Assembly: GCA_947473045.1 (NCBI GenBank)
Contig: CANJCO010000002.1
Span: forward strand, 62,001 to 126,000
DNA length: 64,000 nucleotides
Direction of reading: 5' to 3'
Source: Myxococcales bacterium
Lineage (GTDB): Bacteria > Myxococcota_A > Polyangia > Polyangiales > Polyangiaceae
The notes beneath the pieces are model-generated. The model made no database searches. It was not told where the DNA came from and saw only the letters and a program-made list of their open reading frames with translations. How positions within the stretch are numbered: the stretch's first letter is position 1; each line of letters begins with the position of its first letter. Below, in pieces: positions 54,512 through 63,874 of the stretch. A program made the translations under genes and the position numbers.

Positions 54512-55330
54512 TCAGACGCGGAAGATGTCGGCGACTTGCTCGGCGAGCTGCGCTTCGCTGACCTTCTTCGCGAACGCGAGCTCTTTCATGAGCAGGCTCT
54601 TGGCCTGATCGAGCAAGCGGCGCTCGCCGAAGCTCAGGTCCTTGTCGAACTTGAGGCGGTGCATGTCGCGGAGCACCTTGGCGACTTCGTGCGGCGAGCC
54701 GCTCTTGATCATCTCGGTGTACGCGCGGAAACGGCGGCTCCACGGCTGGAGGTCGACGGCGACCTCGCGCGCGCGCATCGTGTCGAGCACGGCGTCGGCT
54801 TCTTTGCCGCTCATGATCCCGCGCAGGCCGGCCTGGGCCGCCGCATTTTTCGGGACCATGACCTTCATGCCGTTGTCGAGGATCTTGAGGATGTAGAACA
54901 TCCCCTTGGTGCCCCCGAGCTCGCGGTCCTCGATGGCAGTGACTTCGCCGACGCCATGGGCGGGGTGAACGGCCTTGTCGCCGACCTTGAAATTGACCGG
55001 CTTGCCGTCACTCGGCATGGGCGGGGGAGGGGTGGTGAGCAAGTGGCGCGGACGCCCGTTGGGGCCGAGCATCGGGCGCGGACCGGGTGCCGGCATCGCG
55101 GAAACGACGGGCGCCGGCTTGGGAGCCTCGACGACCGCGGGTTTGGCGGCAGCAGGCTTGGAGGCGGCGGACTTGGAGGCGGCGGGCTTCGCGCCTTCGA
55201 CGCGGCGCAGAGGGCGGGTACTCGCGGCGGGGGCCGCGGGCTTGCGGACAGCCTTCTTCGCGGCGGTCTTGGTAGCGGGAGTGCGCGCGGCGGGCGCGGC
55301 GGGTGCGGAGCGGACGCTGGTACGGGCCAT
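54512..55330 (-). CDS. CarD-family transcriptional regulator with N-terminal Ala/Pro/Lys-rich extension
   Basis: CarD/CdnL proteins bind RNA polymerase beta and stabilise open complexes. The C-terminal 165 residues of this 272-residue protein are a complete CarD/CdnL domain. They begin FKVGDKAVHPAHGVGEVTAIE, continue with FYILKILDNGMKVMVPKNAA and the helical part SRRFRAYTEMIKSGSP, and finish with KKVSEAQLAEQVADIF. The first 105 residues are a basic low-complexity tail (KTAAKKAVRKPAAP, KPAASKSAASKPAAAKPA), reminiscent of histone or HMGA tails. In Myxococcus CarD the HMGA-like part is C-terminal; here the order is reversed. A strong terminator follows. Confidence 0.88.
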   Translation of the reverse strand: MARTSVRSAPAAPAARTPATKTAAKKAVRKPAAPAASTRPLRRVEGAKPAASKSAASKPAAAKPAVVEAPKPAPVVSAMPAPGPRPMLGPNGRPRHLLTTPPPPMPSDGKPVNFKVGDKAVHPAHGVGEVTAIEDRELGGTKGMFYILKILDNGMKVMVPKNAAAQAGLRGIMSGKEADAVLDTMRAREVAVDLQPWSRRFRAYTEMIKSGSPHEVAKVLRDMHRLKFDKDLSFGERRLLDQAKSLLMKELAFAKKVSEAQLAEQVADIFRV

Positions 55331-55475
55331 TGGTTATTTGCTCTGCGATTACTGCTTGTGTAGCGTGCGCGAGCACCGAGACTGCGGTACCGACGTGCAT
55401 GCTTGCCCCGATTCAACGGGGCGCGAGTACTTACCATTCCCGACGCCGTTTCGTCAATTGGCGCCCGGGGACAGC

Positions 55476-56513
55476 TCAATACCCAAGCACTTCTTCGACA
55501 CTGGCGCCCGCCGCTGCGCGAAGGCCCCGCACGAGGGCGAGCGCGTCGAGTTCGCAGTCGAGGGTTACGGACTCCGGCTCGCTCATGGTCGTCCGCGCAG
55601 CCACCGGATGATCGAGGCCTGCGAGGCGCCCCATCGCGCTCGACGCGATCAGGTCCGCGAGAGCCGCGACCTTCTCTGCGGCGCGGGGGGCCTGGTCGCC
55701 AAAGGCGCCCGTGATCACGACGCGCACCTTTACGTGCCCGCCGCCCGACGGCCGCGCGACGGCGGCGATGGCCGTTGCCGCAGAGAGCATGCCGCCCATG
55801 GCGCCCGCGAGCTGTCCTGAAAAGGGCCCGGGGAGCATGAACTTGACGGCGCCTTCCCCGGCGGCTGCGTTTGCGGCGGCAAGTGGAGGCGCGGCAAGCG
55901 CGGGTTTGGCCTTCGCGAGCTTGCGCAGCGCGAACAGCTCGGCAGCCCGCAGCGGTCCGACCATCGGCGTTGGGGCCTCGCTGGACGTGACGTCGTCGCG
56001 CTCGATCGCGACAGCCTGCAGCCCAAAGATCGCGAGCTGTTCGCGGGCGTTCGGCCCGGCCGCGACCGAGGAAAACTCGCCCCACACGCGGGTGATTGTG
56101 CTGAGGGCGCCTCCGGCGTGATCGATCGCGCGCCCCTCGATGGTGATGGCCCGGCGCGAGAAGGTCGCCTCGATTTTTGCCGGGTCAAAGACGCCGCGGG
56201 CGAGCACGAGCGTTGCGTGGGGATAGCTCGCGAAGACCAGCTCGTCGAGCTCGCGCAGGTCGGCTCCGCCGTGTCGACGGGCCAGCGCAGCGGCGTCGCT
56301 CGGCGGGAGCAAGGCCTGCAACGCGGGCAACAGCGACGCGTCCGCGTACAGCTCTTTTGGGCAGACGACCGCGATCGACTCAAGCCCTGCGGCGGGCGCC
56401 AGCGCGACGACGGGCGAGAGCGGAAGCGGAGTCTCCGGCGCCTTCGCCACGGAAGCGGCGCACCCCGGCAGCGCGGCCACTGCGACCGCGGCAGCGATCG
56501 CGCGCACGTTCAT
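55476..56513 (-). CDS. Putative lipoprotein of unknown function
   Basis: A 345-residue protein with a lipoprotein signal (AAVAVAALPGC, Cys18). The mature protein is Ala-rich with alternating strands and helices (LESIAVVCPKELYADASLLPA, YPHATLVLARGVFDPAKIEA). A mid-part (TRVWGEFSSVAAGPNAREQLA) and a Gly/Ala-rich stretch follow. The DPAKIEATF segment and length hint at a periplasmic binding or scaffolding protein, but I recognise no family. Its ATG overlaps the tyrS stop (ATGA), so it is probably co-translated with tyrS. A link in function is not evident. Confidence 0.65.
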   Translation of the reverse strand: MNVRAIAAAVAVAALPGCAASVAKAPETPLPLSPVVALAPAAGLESIAVVCPKELYADASLLPALQALLPPSDAAALARRHGGADLRELDELVFASYPHATLVLARGVFDPAKIEATFSRRAITIEGRAIDHAGGALSTITRVWGEFSSVAAGPNAREQLAIFGLQAVAIERDDVTSSEAPTPMVGPLRAAELFALRKLAKAKPALAAPPLAAANAAAGEGAVKFMLPGPFSGQLAGAMGGMLSAATAIAAVARPSGGGHVKVRVVITGAFGDQAPRAAEKVAALADLIASSAMGRLAGLDHPVAARTTMSEPESVTLDCELDALALVRGLRAAAGASVEEVLGY

Positions 56514-57766
56514 CCCGTGACCCGAACGTAGGCAAATCGCCGGTTTTTTGAGCCAACGCGGAGCAAATAGCGGGTGCCTTTCTGAAGCTGCGTCTGCGCG
56601 TCGCGCACTTGCGAGCGATCGAGCTCGACGCCGCCCTGCTCCACCATGCGCTTGCCCTCGCCGGTAGACTTGACGAGGCCCGCCGCCGACAGCGCCTTGG
56701 CGATCCACAGCGTTGCGCCTTCGGTCGGCACGTCGAACTCGGCGACGTCGGCGGGCACGTCGCCCTCGGAGTAGGTCGTCGCGAAGGCGCGCGCCGCCGC
56801 ATCGGCATCGGCTTCGGAATGAAACCGCGAGATGATCTCGCGCGCGAAGCGCTCTTTGTACGGCCGGGCGTCGCCGCCGACGGCCGCACACTCGGCTTTC
56901 ATCGCCGAGATCGATTCGGACGTCTCCTTCGAGAGCAGCTCAAAATAGCGCCAGATGACTTTGTCGTCGATTTGCATCGCCTTGCGGAACACCTCCGCAG
57001 GCGCCTCCTGCAGGCCGATATAGTTGCCCGCGCTCTTGCTCATTTTCTTGCCGACGATGACGCCGGCTTCGACGCGGGCGTCGGTGCCTTCGAGCAGCGG
57101 CACGGTCAGCACACATTGGCCTTTCTGGCCGTATCTTGGCTGGATGTCGCGGCCCACCATGAGATTGAAGAGCTGATCGGTGCCTCCGAGCTCGACGTCG
57201 GCGCGGAGGGCGACCGAGTCGTATCCCTGTAGGAGCGGATAGAGGAACTCGTGCATGTGAATGGCGCGGTGGTCGCTGAAGCGCGCGGAGAAATCGCTTC
57301 GTTCGAGCATTCGCGAGACGGTCATCTGGGCCATCAGCTCGAGGATGTCGCCGGGCGCCAGCGCATCGAGCCACTCGGAGTTATGGCGTATTTCGGTGGC
57401 GGCCGCGTCGAGGATGCGAAACGCCTGACTCGTGTACGTCTGGGCTGCGGCCCGCACATCGTCACGCGTGAGTCTGGGCCTCGCCTCGCTCGCTCCGGTC
57501 GGGTCGCCGACCATGGCCGTGAAGTCGCCGACCAGCAGAATCGCGGTGTGGCCGAGTCGTTGGAACTGGGCGAGCTTTTCGAGCAACACGCCGTGACCGA
57601 GATGAAGGTCGGGGCGCGTGGGGTCGAAGCCGGCCTTGACGCGCAGGGGCGTGCCGGTCTCGCGCGACCGCGTCAGCAGCTGCTCGAGCTCCGTGGCCAC
57701 ATGGATGTCGACGGCGCCGCGCGTGAGGGTCGCCAGCTGCTGCTGGACGGGGAGAAAATCGCTCAT
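56510..57766 (-). CDS. tyrS: Tyrosyl-tRNA synthetase
   Basis: TyrS charges tRNA-Tyr. The 418-residue protein has the class I signatures HLGH at residues 55-58 and KMSKS at 241-245, the tyrosine-binding segment VELGGTDQLFNLMVGRDIQ, and a C-terminal S4 RNA-binding domain (AAGLVKSTGEGKRMVEQGGV). The ATG at 57766 begins MSDFLPVQQQLATLTRG. It lies 40 bases downstream of the Ser/Thr kinase gene on the same strand. No T-box or other leader element was seen. Confidence 0.97.
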   Translation of the reverse strand: MSDFLPVQQQLATLTRGAVDIHVATELEQLLTRSRETGTPLRVKAGFDPTRPDLHLGHGVLLEKLAQFQRLGHTAILLVGDFTAMVGDPTGASEARPRLTRDDVRAAAQTYTSQAFRILDAAATEIRHNSEWLDALAPGDILELMAQMTVSRMLERSDFSARFSDHRAIHMHEFLYPLLQGYDSVALRADVELGGTDQLFNLMVGRDIQPRYGQKGQCVLTVPLLEGTDARVEAGVIVGKKMSKSAGNYIGLQEAPAEVFRKAMQIDDKVIWRYFELLSKETSESISAMKAECAAVGGDARPYKERFAREIISRFHSEADADAAARAFATTYSEGDVPADVAEFDVPTEGATLWIAKALSAAGLVKSTGEGKRMVEQGGVELDRSQVRDAQTQLQKGTRYLLRVGSKNRRFAYVRVTG

Positions 57767-57806
57767 GGTGGGATGCGCAGTCTACTACTCGAAAGCCGTG
57801 CGCGAG

Positions 57807-58913
57807 CTAGCGCAGCTTAACCCACGCAGCGAAGCCTCCAGCGGTGACGATCAGCGTGATCGCGATGAGCCAGGGCCACCACGCGCGACGTTGGGGGCGC
57901 CTCGTAGCGCCCGTCGTCGAGTCGGGGCTACCCGATGGCAGCGCGGCGGTTGCGTCGAGGAGGACTCCCGAACGCGCCTCCGCGAGCTGATCGGCGGGGG
58001 GCATGGTGTCGTCGACGTCGAAGCCCGAAATGGTGACGCGGAGGTTGCGGACATCGCACGCGGCGTCGAGTGCGTCGGACATCTCGCGCGCCGACGAGAA
58101 GCGCTTGGCCGGAGACTTGTCGAGCGCCTTGCGCATCCACGCCACGACGCGCGGAGGCAGGTTCGGCCTCAGCTTGGTGATCTCGATCGGTTCCTTCGTG
58201 GAAATCGAAACGATCAGCTCGCCGATGGTGTCGCCTTCTTCGTAGGGCAGCTGCCCCGTCAGGCAGCGAAACGCGACCACGCCCAGCGAATACAGGTCGC
58301 TGCGCAAATCGAGATCGCGGCGGCCGAGCGCCTGCTCCGGGCTCATGAACATGGGTGTTCCCACGAGCTGGCCCGTCATCGTAATGCTGGCGTGGCCCGC
58401 GATTTCGGGCGTTGCCCGCGCGATGCCGAAGTCGAGAATCTTCACCGTCGCGCCGTCGGGATCCTTCACCAAAAACAGGTTCTCCGGCTTCAAATCGCGA
58501 TGCACGATCCCGAGGGCGTGGGCGGCGGTGAGTCCCTTGCACGTCTCCCGCACGATTCTGCGCACGAGGTCGAGCGTCATGGCTCCCTCGCGCAGCAGGC
58601 GCTCCTCGAGCTCCTCGCCCTGCAGCAGCTCCATGACGAGGTACGGCCGCTTCGAGGCATCGTGGCCGAAGTCGAGGATCTTCACGACGTGCGGGCTCTG
58701 AATGGCGGCGGCCGCCTTTGCTTCCTGATCGAAGCGTTTGAGAAGCCCTTCATCGCCGGCGCGCGCGGCGCCGTCCATCAGCTTGACGGCGACGTCAACA
58801 TTGAGCGTGAGGTGGCGTGCGGTCCACACGCTCGCCATGCCGCCTTCGCCGACCTTCTCGATGAGACGAAATCGTCCCGCGATGATCTGTCCGGGCGCGC
58901 GCTCCACTGCCAT
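57807..58913 (-). CDS. Ser/Thr protein kinase, membrane-anchored
   Basis: A 368-residue Hanks-type kinase of the PknB kind. The glycine loop GEGGMASVW is at residues 22-30, the ATP lysine is K44, HRDLKPEN carries the catalytic D140, DFG is at 161-163, and the activation segment ends GTPMFMSPEQAL. After the kinase domain a linker of about 60 residues leads to one C-terminal membrane helix (about 346-366). Only a two-residue tail follows, so it lacks a periplasmic sensor. ATG at 58913 is chosen because an upstream GTG would add only six poor residues. Target unknown. Confidence 0.94.
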   Translation of the reverse strand: MAVERAPGQIIAGRFRLIEKVGEGGMASVWTARHLTLNVDVAVKLMDGAARAGDEGLLKRFDQEAKAAAAIQSPHVVKILDFGHDASKRPYLVMELLQGEELEERLLREGAMTLDLVRRIVRETCKGLTAAHALGIVHRDLKPENLFLVKDPDGATVKILDFGIARATPEIAGHASITMTGQLVGTPMFMSPEQALGRRDLDLRSDLYSLGVVAFRCLTGQLPYEEGDTIGELIVSISTKEPIEITKLRPNLPPRVVAWMRKALDKSPAKRFSSAREMSDALDAACDVRNLRVTISGFDVDDTMPPADQLAEARSGVLLDATAALPSGSPDSTTGATRRPQRRAWWPWLIAITLIVTAGGFAAWVKLR

Positions 58914-58984
58914 AGCAGCTGAGCAGACCACACTGGGCGCTGGACGTCAGCCCTTCGCGTTGGGTTCGGGCTGCGAATTGCGTC

Positions 58985-59752
58985 TTAAGAGCGCAGCCCC
59001 GCGAAGTACCCGTCGACCCGTGCCGGGTAGCTCGGATGCGTGTAGACTTCACGCTTTCGGTGCTCGATGGCGTCGGCGATGACGACGGCGACCTCGCCGA
59101 CGGGCTGAGCGCCCGGCATTGTGCGGTTGTCGGGGCCGCCGCCCAGGGCGTTGTTGCCGAATTCGGTTGCAACGACGCCTGGGAGCACGAGCGTCACCAC
59201 CACGCCGGGGGCAGCTTCCGCGAGCTGAAAACGCAGCGATTCGGTGAGCGAGTTCAGGGCGGCCTTCGACGCGCTGTAGGCGGAGCGGAACGGCGCGAAA
59301 GGGGCGCGCGAGAGCATCGACGACACGTTGACGAGCTGGCCTTTGGGACCGCTCTCGCCGGCGCTCGCGCGGAAGTGCGCGAGGGCGGTCTGCATTCCGT
59401 AGAGCGCGCTCTTGACGTTGTCGCGGACCATCGCGTCGAGGTCGTCGTCGGTCAGCTCGTCGACGTTCCTGGAGATGCCGCGACCGGCGTTGTTGACCCA
59501 TACGTCAACGTTGCCGAAGGCGGCCACCGTCTGCGCGAGCGCGGCCTCGACGTCGTCGCGGCGCGTGACGTCGGTGACGATCGCCATTGCGCGAGGTCCC
59601 AGCTCCGCAGCGAGCGCGCCCAGCTTTTCGGCCGACCGCGCCAGGAGCGCGACCTTCGCGCCGCGCGCAACGAGCTCGATGGACAGCGCGCGTCCGATGC
59701 CTGCGCTCGCGCCTGTGACGACGATGATCTTGCCTGCGAGAGATTCGCTCAT
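58985..59752 (-). CDS. Short-chain dehydrogenase/reductase
   Basis: A 255-residue SDR. The cofactor motif TGASAGIGRA is at 14-23 and the NNAG motif at about 87-90. Catalytic residues are S in VNVSSMLSR, Y and K in YSASK. An Arg at LLARSAEK after the second strand would favour NADP(H). The C-terminal part (THPSYPARVDGYFAGL) is close to that of bacterial SDRs acting on lipids or ketones. The substrate cannot be read from the sequence. It lies between a kinase and a membrane-anchored protein gene on the same strand. Confidence 0.93.
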   Translation of the reverse strand: MSESLAGKIIVVTGASAGIGRALSIELVARGAKVALLARSAEKLGALAAELGPRAMAIVTDVTRRDDVEAALAQTVAAFGNVDVWVNNAGRGISRNVDELTDDDLDAMVRDNVKSALYGMQTALAHFRASAGESGPKGQLVNVSSMLSRAPFAPFRSAYSASKAALNSLTESLRFQLAEAAPGVVVTLVLPGVVATEFGNNALGGGPDNRTMPGAQPVGEVAVVIADAIEHRKREVYTHPSYPARVDGYFAGLRS

Positions 59753-59765
59753 GCAGCGAGCCCTA

Positions 59766-60512
59766 TCAGAGGTCCGGACCTTTGCGATCGATCACGTCGA
59801 GGAGGCCGTCGAAGGCGTCGCGCATCGCCCAGGCCTGTTGCGTCGTCTGCGGTCGCGACACCGCGCGCCGTCGACCATCCTGGAGCGCTCTCGAGGGACC
59901 CTTGCACGCTCGCGGAAGGGCGGCCTCGATGTCTTTTGCCGCCTGATCGTAGGCCACGTAGCAACCGAAAAAGTCGCCTCGGTTGTAGGCCGGCGCGCCG
60001 ATCGCGATCGCGTCGTCGATGCGCGACTCGACCGCCTTCAAATCGGCCGAGGAGCACCCGTCGAGCAGCTTGACGTCGTGAACGGGGACGTCGCGCTCGG
60101 GCGCAGGGAGCGCCTGCGCGCCGAGCTGCAGGTCATCGTCGGTGTCCGTGTCGTCGTCGTCGCTGGCTGGGCCGTCGTCGTCGTCGTCGTCGTCCGCGGG
60201 CGCTGCGGTCGCGGCATGTGGCCTTGTCGCGGCCCGTCGCGAAGGTGGCGCCAGCGGAGCGGCGGTCGCGACCGCAGCAGCGGACCCGGCGCGCCGGTAC
60301 ATCACGAAGGCGAAGGCGCCGGCGAGCCCGAAGGCCACAAGCAAGCCGAGCGCAAGGCCAACCCACACGAGCGGATGAACGCCGGAGGCGACCGCACGCG
60401 CATCGCCCTGGCGGTAATTGTACGGAGGCTGCGGAGAGCCGTTGGGTGCGTAGCCGTTGGGCGGATACGCCTGCTGAGGAGGCTGGCCGTTCGGCGGAGG
60501 CGGCTGCATCAT
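59766..60512 (-). CDS. Membrane-anchored protein with Asp-rich linker, function unknown
   Basis: A 248-residue protein. The first 45 residues are Pro/Asn/Gln/Tyr-rich, followed by one membrane helix (about 47-70, LVWVGLALGLLVAFGLAGAF). An acidic linker (ADDDDDDDGPASDDDDTD) follows, then a small folded domain of about 110 residues with cysteines at LLDGCSSADLKAVE, FFGCYVAYDQAAKDIE and LPRACKG. The acidic part comes from a trinucleotide (GAC) run in the DNA. No family is recognised. ATG at 60512, or the next codon, both fit. It precedes the SDR by 13 bases. Confidence 0.65.
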   Translation of the reverse strand: MMQPPPPNGQPPQQAYPPNGYAPNGSPQPPYNYRQGDARAVASGVHPLVWVGLALGLLVAFGLAGAFAFVMYRRAGSAAAVATAAPLAPPSRRAATRPHAATAAPADDDDDDDGPASDDDDTDTDDDLQLGAQALPAPERDVPVHDVKLLDGCSSADLKAVESRIDDAIAIGAPAYNRGDFFGCYVAYDQAAKDIEAALPRACKGPSRALQDGRRRAVSRPQTTQQAWAMRDAFDGLLDVIDRKGPDL

Positions 60513-60668
60513 CGCTGACAAATCGTGTGCGGAGCGGGCCGGCGCGTCAAGTCTCGCGTGGCGGCGCTGCGTTTTGCGCGACACGTTCCGGAGACGGTCA
60601 GCGTTCTACAGACGCATTGCCCACGCAACGTCATCATAGTACCTAGCCGAAAGCGGTCCAATACGCCC

Positions 60669-61454
60669 ATGCTCGTTGAAGCCAAGAACCTCCCATCGCA
60701 CGTCGGCATCATCATGGACGGCAACGGCCGATGGGCGCAGCTGAGAGGCGCGCCCCGCGTGCAGGGGCACCGCGAGGGCAGCAAAGCCGTTCGCAATACC
60801 GTTCGAGCCGCGCGCAGGCTCGGCCTCAAGGCGCTCACGCTCTATGCGTTCAGCGAGCAAAACTGGGCGCGCCCAGGTGACGAGGTTGACGCGCTGATGG
60901 AGCTTCTGCGCGAGTTTCTCGTCGGCGAGCGCGACGAAATCGTCGACAACGGCATTCGCCTTTCGGCCGTAGGCAATCTGGGCCGCCTGCCGACGCTGGT
61001 GCGGGCTGTGCTCGATCCGCTGCGACGCGAGAGCGAAAAAAACGACCAGATGACGCTCACGCTGGCGCTGTCGTACGGCGGCCGCGAAGAGATCGCCACC
61101 GCAGCGCGCGAGCTCGCGCGGCAAGTCGCGGCGGGCAAACGCAAACCCGAAGAAGTCACCGAAGAGGCGCTGCACAGCCTGATGCCGAGCCTCGCCGTCG
61201 GCGACCCCGATCTGGTGATTCGCACTGGCGGCGAGCGCCGAATCTCGAATTTTCTCCTCTACGGTCTGGCCTACGCTGAGCTGTATTTCGCGGACGTGCT
61301 CTGGCCCGACTTCGGCTCGCCCGAGTTGCACGAGGCGATCGCCAGCTACCAGCAGCGGGAGCGCCGGTTTGGTCTCGTAGGCAAAGGCGGCCTTCCCACG
61401 AGCGGGCCCGGCGATGAACGCCGCGGCGCGAGCGTGACGCGGATCGCTATCTGA
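60669..61454 (+). CDS. uppS: Undecaprenyl pyrophosphate synthase
   Basis: UppS extends farnesyl pyrophosphate with isopentenyl units to make C55-PP, the wall lipid carrier. The 261-residue protein has the signature IIMDGNGRWA (D17), then GHREGSKAVRNTVRA, TLYAFSEQNWARP and the late motifs SYGGREEIA and DLVIRTGGERRISNF. All catalytic Asp/Arg positions appear intact. The C-terminal 20 residues extend beyond the typical end. It is followed by cdsA after 12 bases, the usual arrangement. Confidence 0.96.
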   Translation: MLVEAKNLPSHVGIIMDGNGRWAQLRGAPRVQGHREGSKAVRNTVRAARRLGLKALTLYAFSEQNWARPGDEVDALMELLREFLVGERDEIVDNGIRLSAVGNLGRLPTLVRAVLDPLRRESEKNDQMTLTLALSYGGREEIATAARELARQVAAGKRKPEEVTEEALHSLMPSLAVGDPDLVIRTGGERRISNFLLYGLAYAELYFADVLWPDFGSPELHEAIASYQQRERRFGLVGKGGLPTSGPGDERRGASVTRIAI

Positions 61455-61466
61455 GGCAGCTGCCCG

Positions 61467-62306
61467 ATGAGCGATACCCCCGCAAAAAAACCGCCGAGTA
61501 ACCTCGTCGTCCGCCTCGCCACCGCGCTCGTAGCGGCTCCGCTCATTCTAGGGCTGCTTTATCGCGGTCCCGCGTGGGGATTTTACCTCCTCGTCTTGCC
61601 AGCCGCGCTGGTGGGAGCGAGCGAGCTGTTCGCGATGACGCACGCGCGGGACCGCTTCGCCCAGGTGATTGGCGTCGCGCTCACTGCGGGCGTGTCGCTT
61701 TCGATCTACCTGCTCGGCGCCGATCCGCGTGTTCCGATGACCGTCGTTGCTGTCGCGTCGGTGCTGGGGCCGCTGCTCACCCTCGCGCGCCTGGGCGACA
61801 TTTCTACCGCGGCGCTGCGCGCGACGGCGATGGGGGTCGGGCCGCTCTTCGTTGGCGTTCCGATGACGCTGCTCGCCATGCTGCGACGCGACACGGGCCC
61901 GGACGGCGCCAGCTACGTGCTGATGACGCTCATGTTCGCGTGGTTTAGCGATACCGGCGGCTACTTTGCGGGGCGCTACTTCGGCAAGCGAAAGCTCTAC
62001 GAGGCCGTGTCCCCCAAAAAGACCATTGAGGGCGCGATCGGCGGGCTGATCGCGGCCGCGTTCGGCGCGTGTCTCGCGCATTTTTGGTTTCTGCGCAGCA
62101 TCCCGCTCTGGCACGCGCTGCCGCTGTCGCTCGTGGCCGCGGCGCTCGGGCAGGCAGGCGACCTCGGCGAGTCGCTCATCAAGCGCAGCGTCGGCGTGAA
62201 AGATTCCGGACACATCGTGCCCGGCCACGGCGGCATCCTCGACCGCGTCGACGCGCTGCTCATGACCAGCACGGTCGTATACCTCTATACAATTTGGCTG
62301 CGCTGA
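61467..62306 (+). CDS. cdsA: Phosphatidate cytidylyltransferase
   Basis: CdsA makes CDP-diacylglycerol, the precursor of all membrane phospholipids. The 279-residue protein has about eight hydrophobic helices and ends in the CDS signature SVGVKDSGHIVPGHGGILD (about 244-262). DTGGYFAGRYFGKRKLYEAV and SPKKTIEGAIGG are also typical. It forms a two-gene unit with uppS; the other genes often found downstream (dxr, rseP) are not here. Confidence 0.96.
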   Translation: MSDTPAKKPPSNLVVRLATALVAAPLILGLLYRGPAWGFYLLVLPAALVGASELFAMTHARDRFAQVIGVALTAGVSLSIYLLGADPRVPMTVVAVASVLGPLLTLARLGDISTAALRATAMGVGPLFVGVPMTLLAMLRRDTGPDGASYVLMTLMFAWFSDTGGYFAGRYFGKRKLYEAVSPKKTIEGAIGGLIAAAFGACLAHFWFLRSIPLWHALPLSLVAAALGQAGDLGESLIKRSVGVKDSGHIVPGHGGILDRVDALLMTSTVVYLYTIWLR

Positions 62307-62463
62307 GCGCGCCGTCCCGCGCCGCGATGCACGCAAGCGTTGCGCGCCTGAAAAACCCTGTAAACTAACGCTACGCGTCACGCTTTGAGGGGCTATGCTC
62401 GCGCGCAATCGTGCACGCTGCGCGCAAAATCGCGCCCCCAAGTCCACCACAGGAAAACGGAAG

Positions 62464-63792
62464 ATGAGCTCCAAAGCCCCTCCCAGCCAAACGACTGTTC
62501 CCACCCCCGCGCCGTCGGCGCGTTCGCTGCCGGCCGCCGAGTACGACTTTTTCAAGGTCGTGCAGGGATACCTCGACCAGGCCGCCAAGGTGATCAACCT
62601 CGCGCCTCACGTCGCCACCATTCTCTCGCAGCCGAAGAACGAGATCATCGTCAACTTCCCCGTCAAGATGGACAACGGCGAGGTTCGTCTCTTCAAGGGA
62701 TACCGCGTTCAGCACAACAACCTGCTCGGCCCGTTCAAGGGCGGAATTCGCTACGCGGCGATGGTCACGCTCGACGAGGTCAAGGCGCTCGCGACCATGA
62801 TGACCTGGAAGGGCAGCCTCATGGGCTTGCCTTACGGCGGCGGTAAGGGCGGCATCAAGTTCGATCCCCGCAGCGTCTCGCCCGGCGAGCTTCAGCGCAT
62901 CACGCGCCGCTTCACGCACGCGCTCGGAGAGAACATCGGCCCCGAGTACGACATCCCCGCGCCCGACATGGGCACCAACAGCCAGACGATGGCGTGGATG
63001 ATGGACACCTACTCGAACATGGTGGGCTCCAACCAGAAGCAGAGCGTCAAGGGCGTGGTCACCGGCAAGCCTGTCGCCAGCGGCGGCACGCTCGGCCGCA
63101 CCAAGGCCACCGGTCAGGGCATGGTTCACTGCCTCACCGAGTGGGCAAAAGATCGCGGCTTCAGCCTCGAAGGCTCGACGATGATCGTGCAGGGCTTCGG
63201 CAACGTGGGCTCGCACTTCGGTGTGCTGCTCTCGAAGCTCGGAGTCTCGACGATCGCTGTCGGCGATCACTCGGGCTACCTCTACAACCCCGAGGGCTTC
63301 AACGCGCACAAACTCCAGGACTACGTCGCGCAGCACGGCAGCATCGGCGGCTACCCGGGCGGCAAGTCGATTTCCCGCGAAGAGTTTTGGGCGATGAAGT
63401 GCGACATCTGCGCGCCGTCGGCTCTCGAGAACCAAATCGGCGCGAGCGAGGCGCAGGCGATTCAGGCCAAGGTCATCGTCGAAGGCGCCAACGGTCCGAC
63501 TACGCCCGAGGGCGAGCGCGTTCTGCTCGAGCGCGGCGTGGACATTCTCCCCGACGTGCTCGCCAACTCGGGCGGCGTCACGGTGAGCTACTACGAGTGG
63601 GTGCAGAACAAGCGCTCCGAGTCGTGGTCGCTCGAAGAGGTCGACGAGCGCCTCGAGAAGGCGATGAAGCGGGTCTACCGCGACGTCGACAACTTCTCGC
63701 GTCAGCACAAAGTCGATCGCCGGATCGCCTCCTATGCCCTCGCGCTGCAGCGCATCGAGTCGGTCTACAAGGAGCGCGAGATCTTCCCCTGA
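62464..63792 (+). CDS. Glu/Leu/Phe/Val dehydrogenase
   Basis: A 442-residue member of the Glu/Leu/Phe/Val dehydrogenase family, most likely an NAD(P)-dependent glutamate dehydrogenase linking 2-oxoglutarate and ammonia. The catalytic region has GPFKGGIRYAAMVTLDEVKAL and MTWKGSLMGLPYGGGKGGI, with the active-site Lys; DIPAPDMGTN and TGKPVASGGTLGR are conserved. The dinucleotide motif is VQGFGNVGSH. The ATG at 62464 is preferred over an ATG 23 codons upstream that lies in non-conserved sequence. The specific amino acid substrate is inference. The stop precedes a short gap and the last gene. Confidence 0.93.
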   Translation: MSSKAPPSQTTVPTPAPSARSLPAAEYDFFKVVQGYLDQAAKVINLAPHVATILSQPKNEIIVNFPVKMDNGEVRLFKGYRVQHNNLLGPFKGGIRYAAMVTLDEVKALATMMTWKGSLMGLPYGGGKGGIKFDPRSVSPGELQRITRRFTHALGENIGPEYDIPAPDMGTNSQTMAWMMDTYSNMVGSNQKQSVKGVVTGKPVASGGTLGRTKATGQGMVHCLTEWAKDRGFSLEGSTMIVQGFGNVGSHFGVLLSKLGVSTIAVGDHSGYLYNPEGFNAHKLQDYVAQHGSIGGYPGGKSISREEFWAMKCDICAPSALENQIGASEAQAIQAKVIVEGANGPTTPEGERVLLERGVDILPDVLANSGGVTVSYYEWVQNKRSESWSLEEVDERLEKAMKRVYRDVDNFSRQHKVDRRIASYALALQRIESVYKEREIFP

Positions 63793-63874
63793 TTTCAGGC
63801 TGATCGCGAACGGAGAGCGGCGCGCGCGGGAGACCGTGACGCGTCGCTTTCTGCTTTTTGTTAGGCTGCGTCGC

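Noticed and set aside
60157-60204. CRISPR-like short repeats
   Set aside because: This is a trinucleotide run that codes for an Asp stretch inside a protein; there are no spacers.
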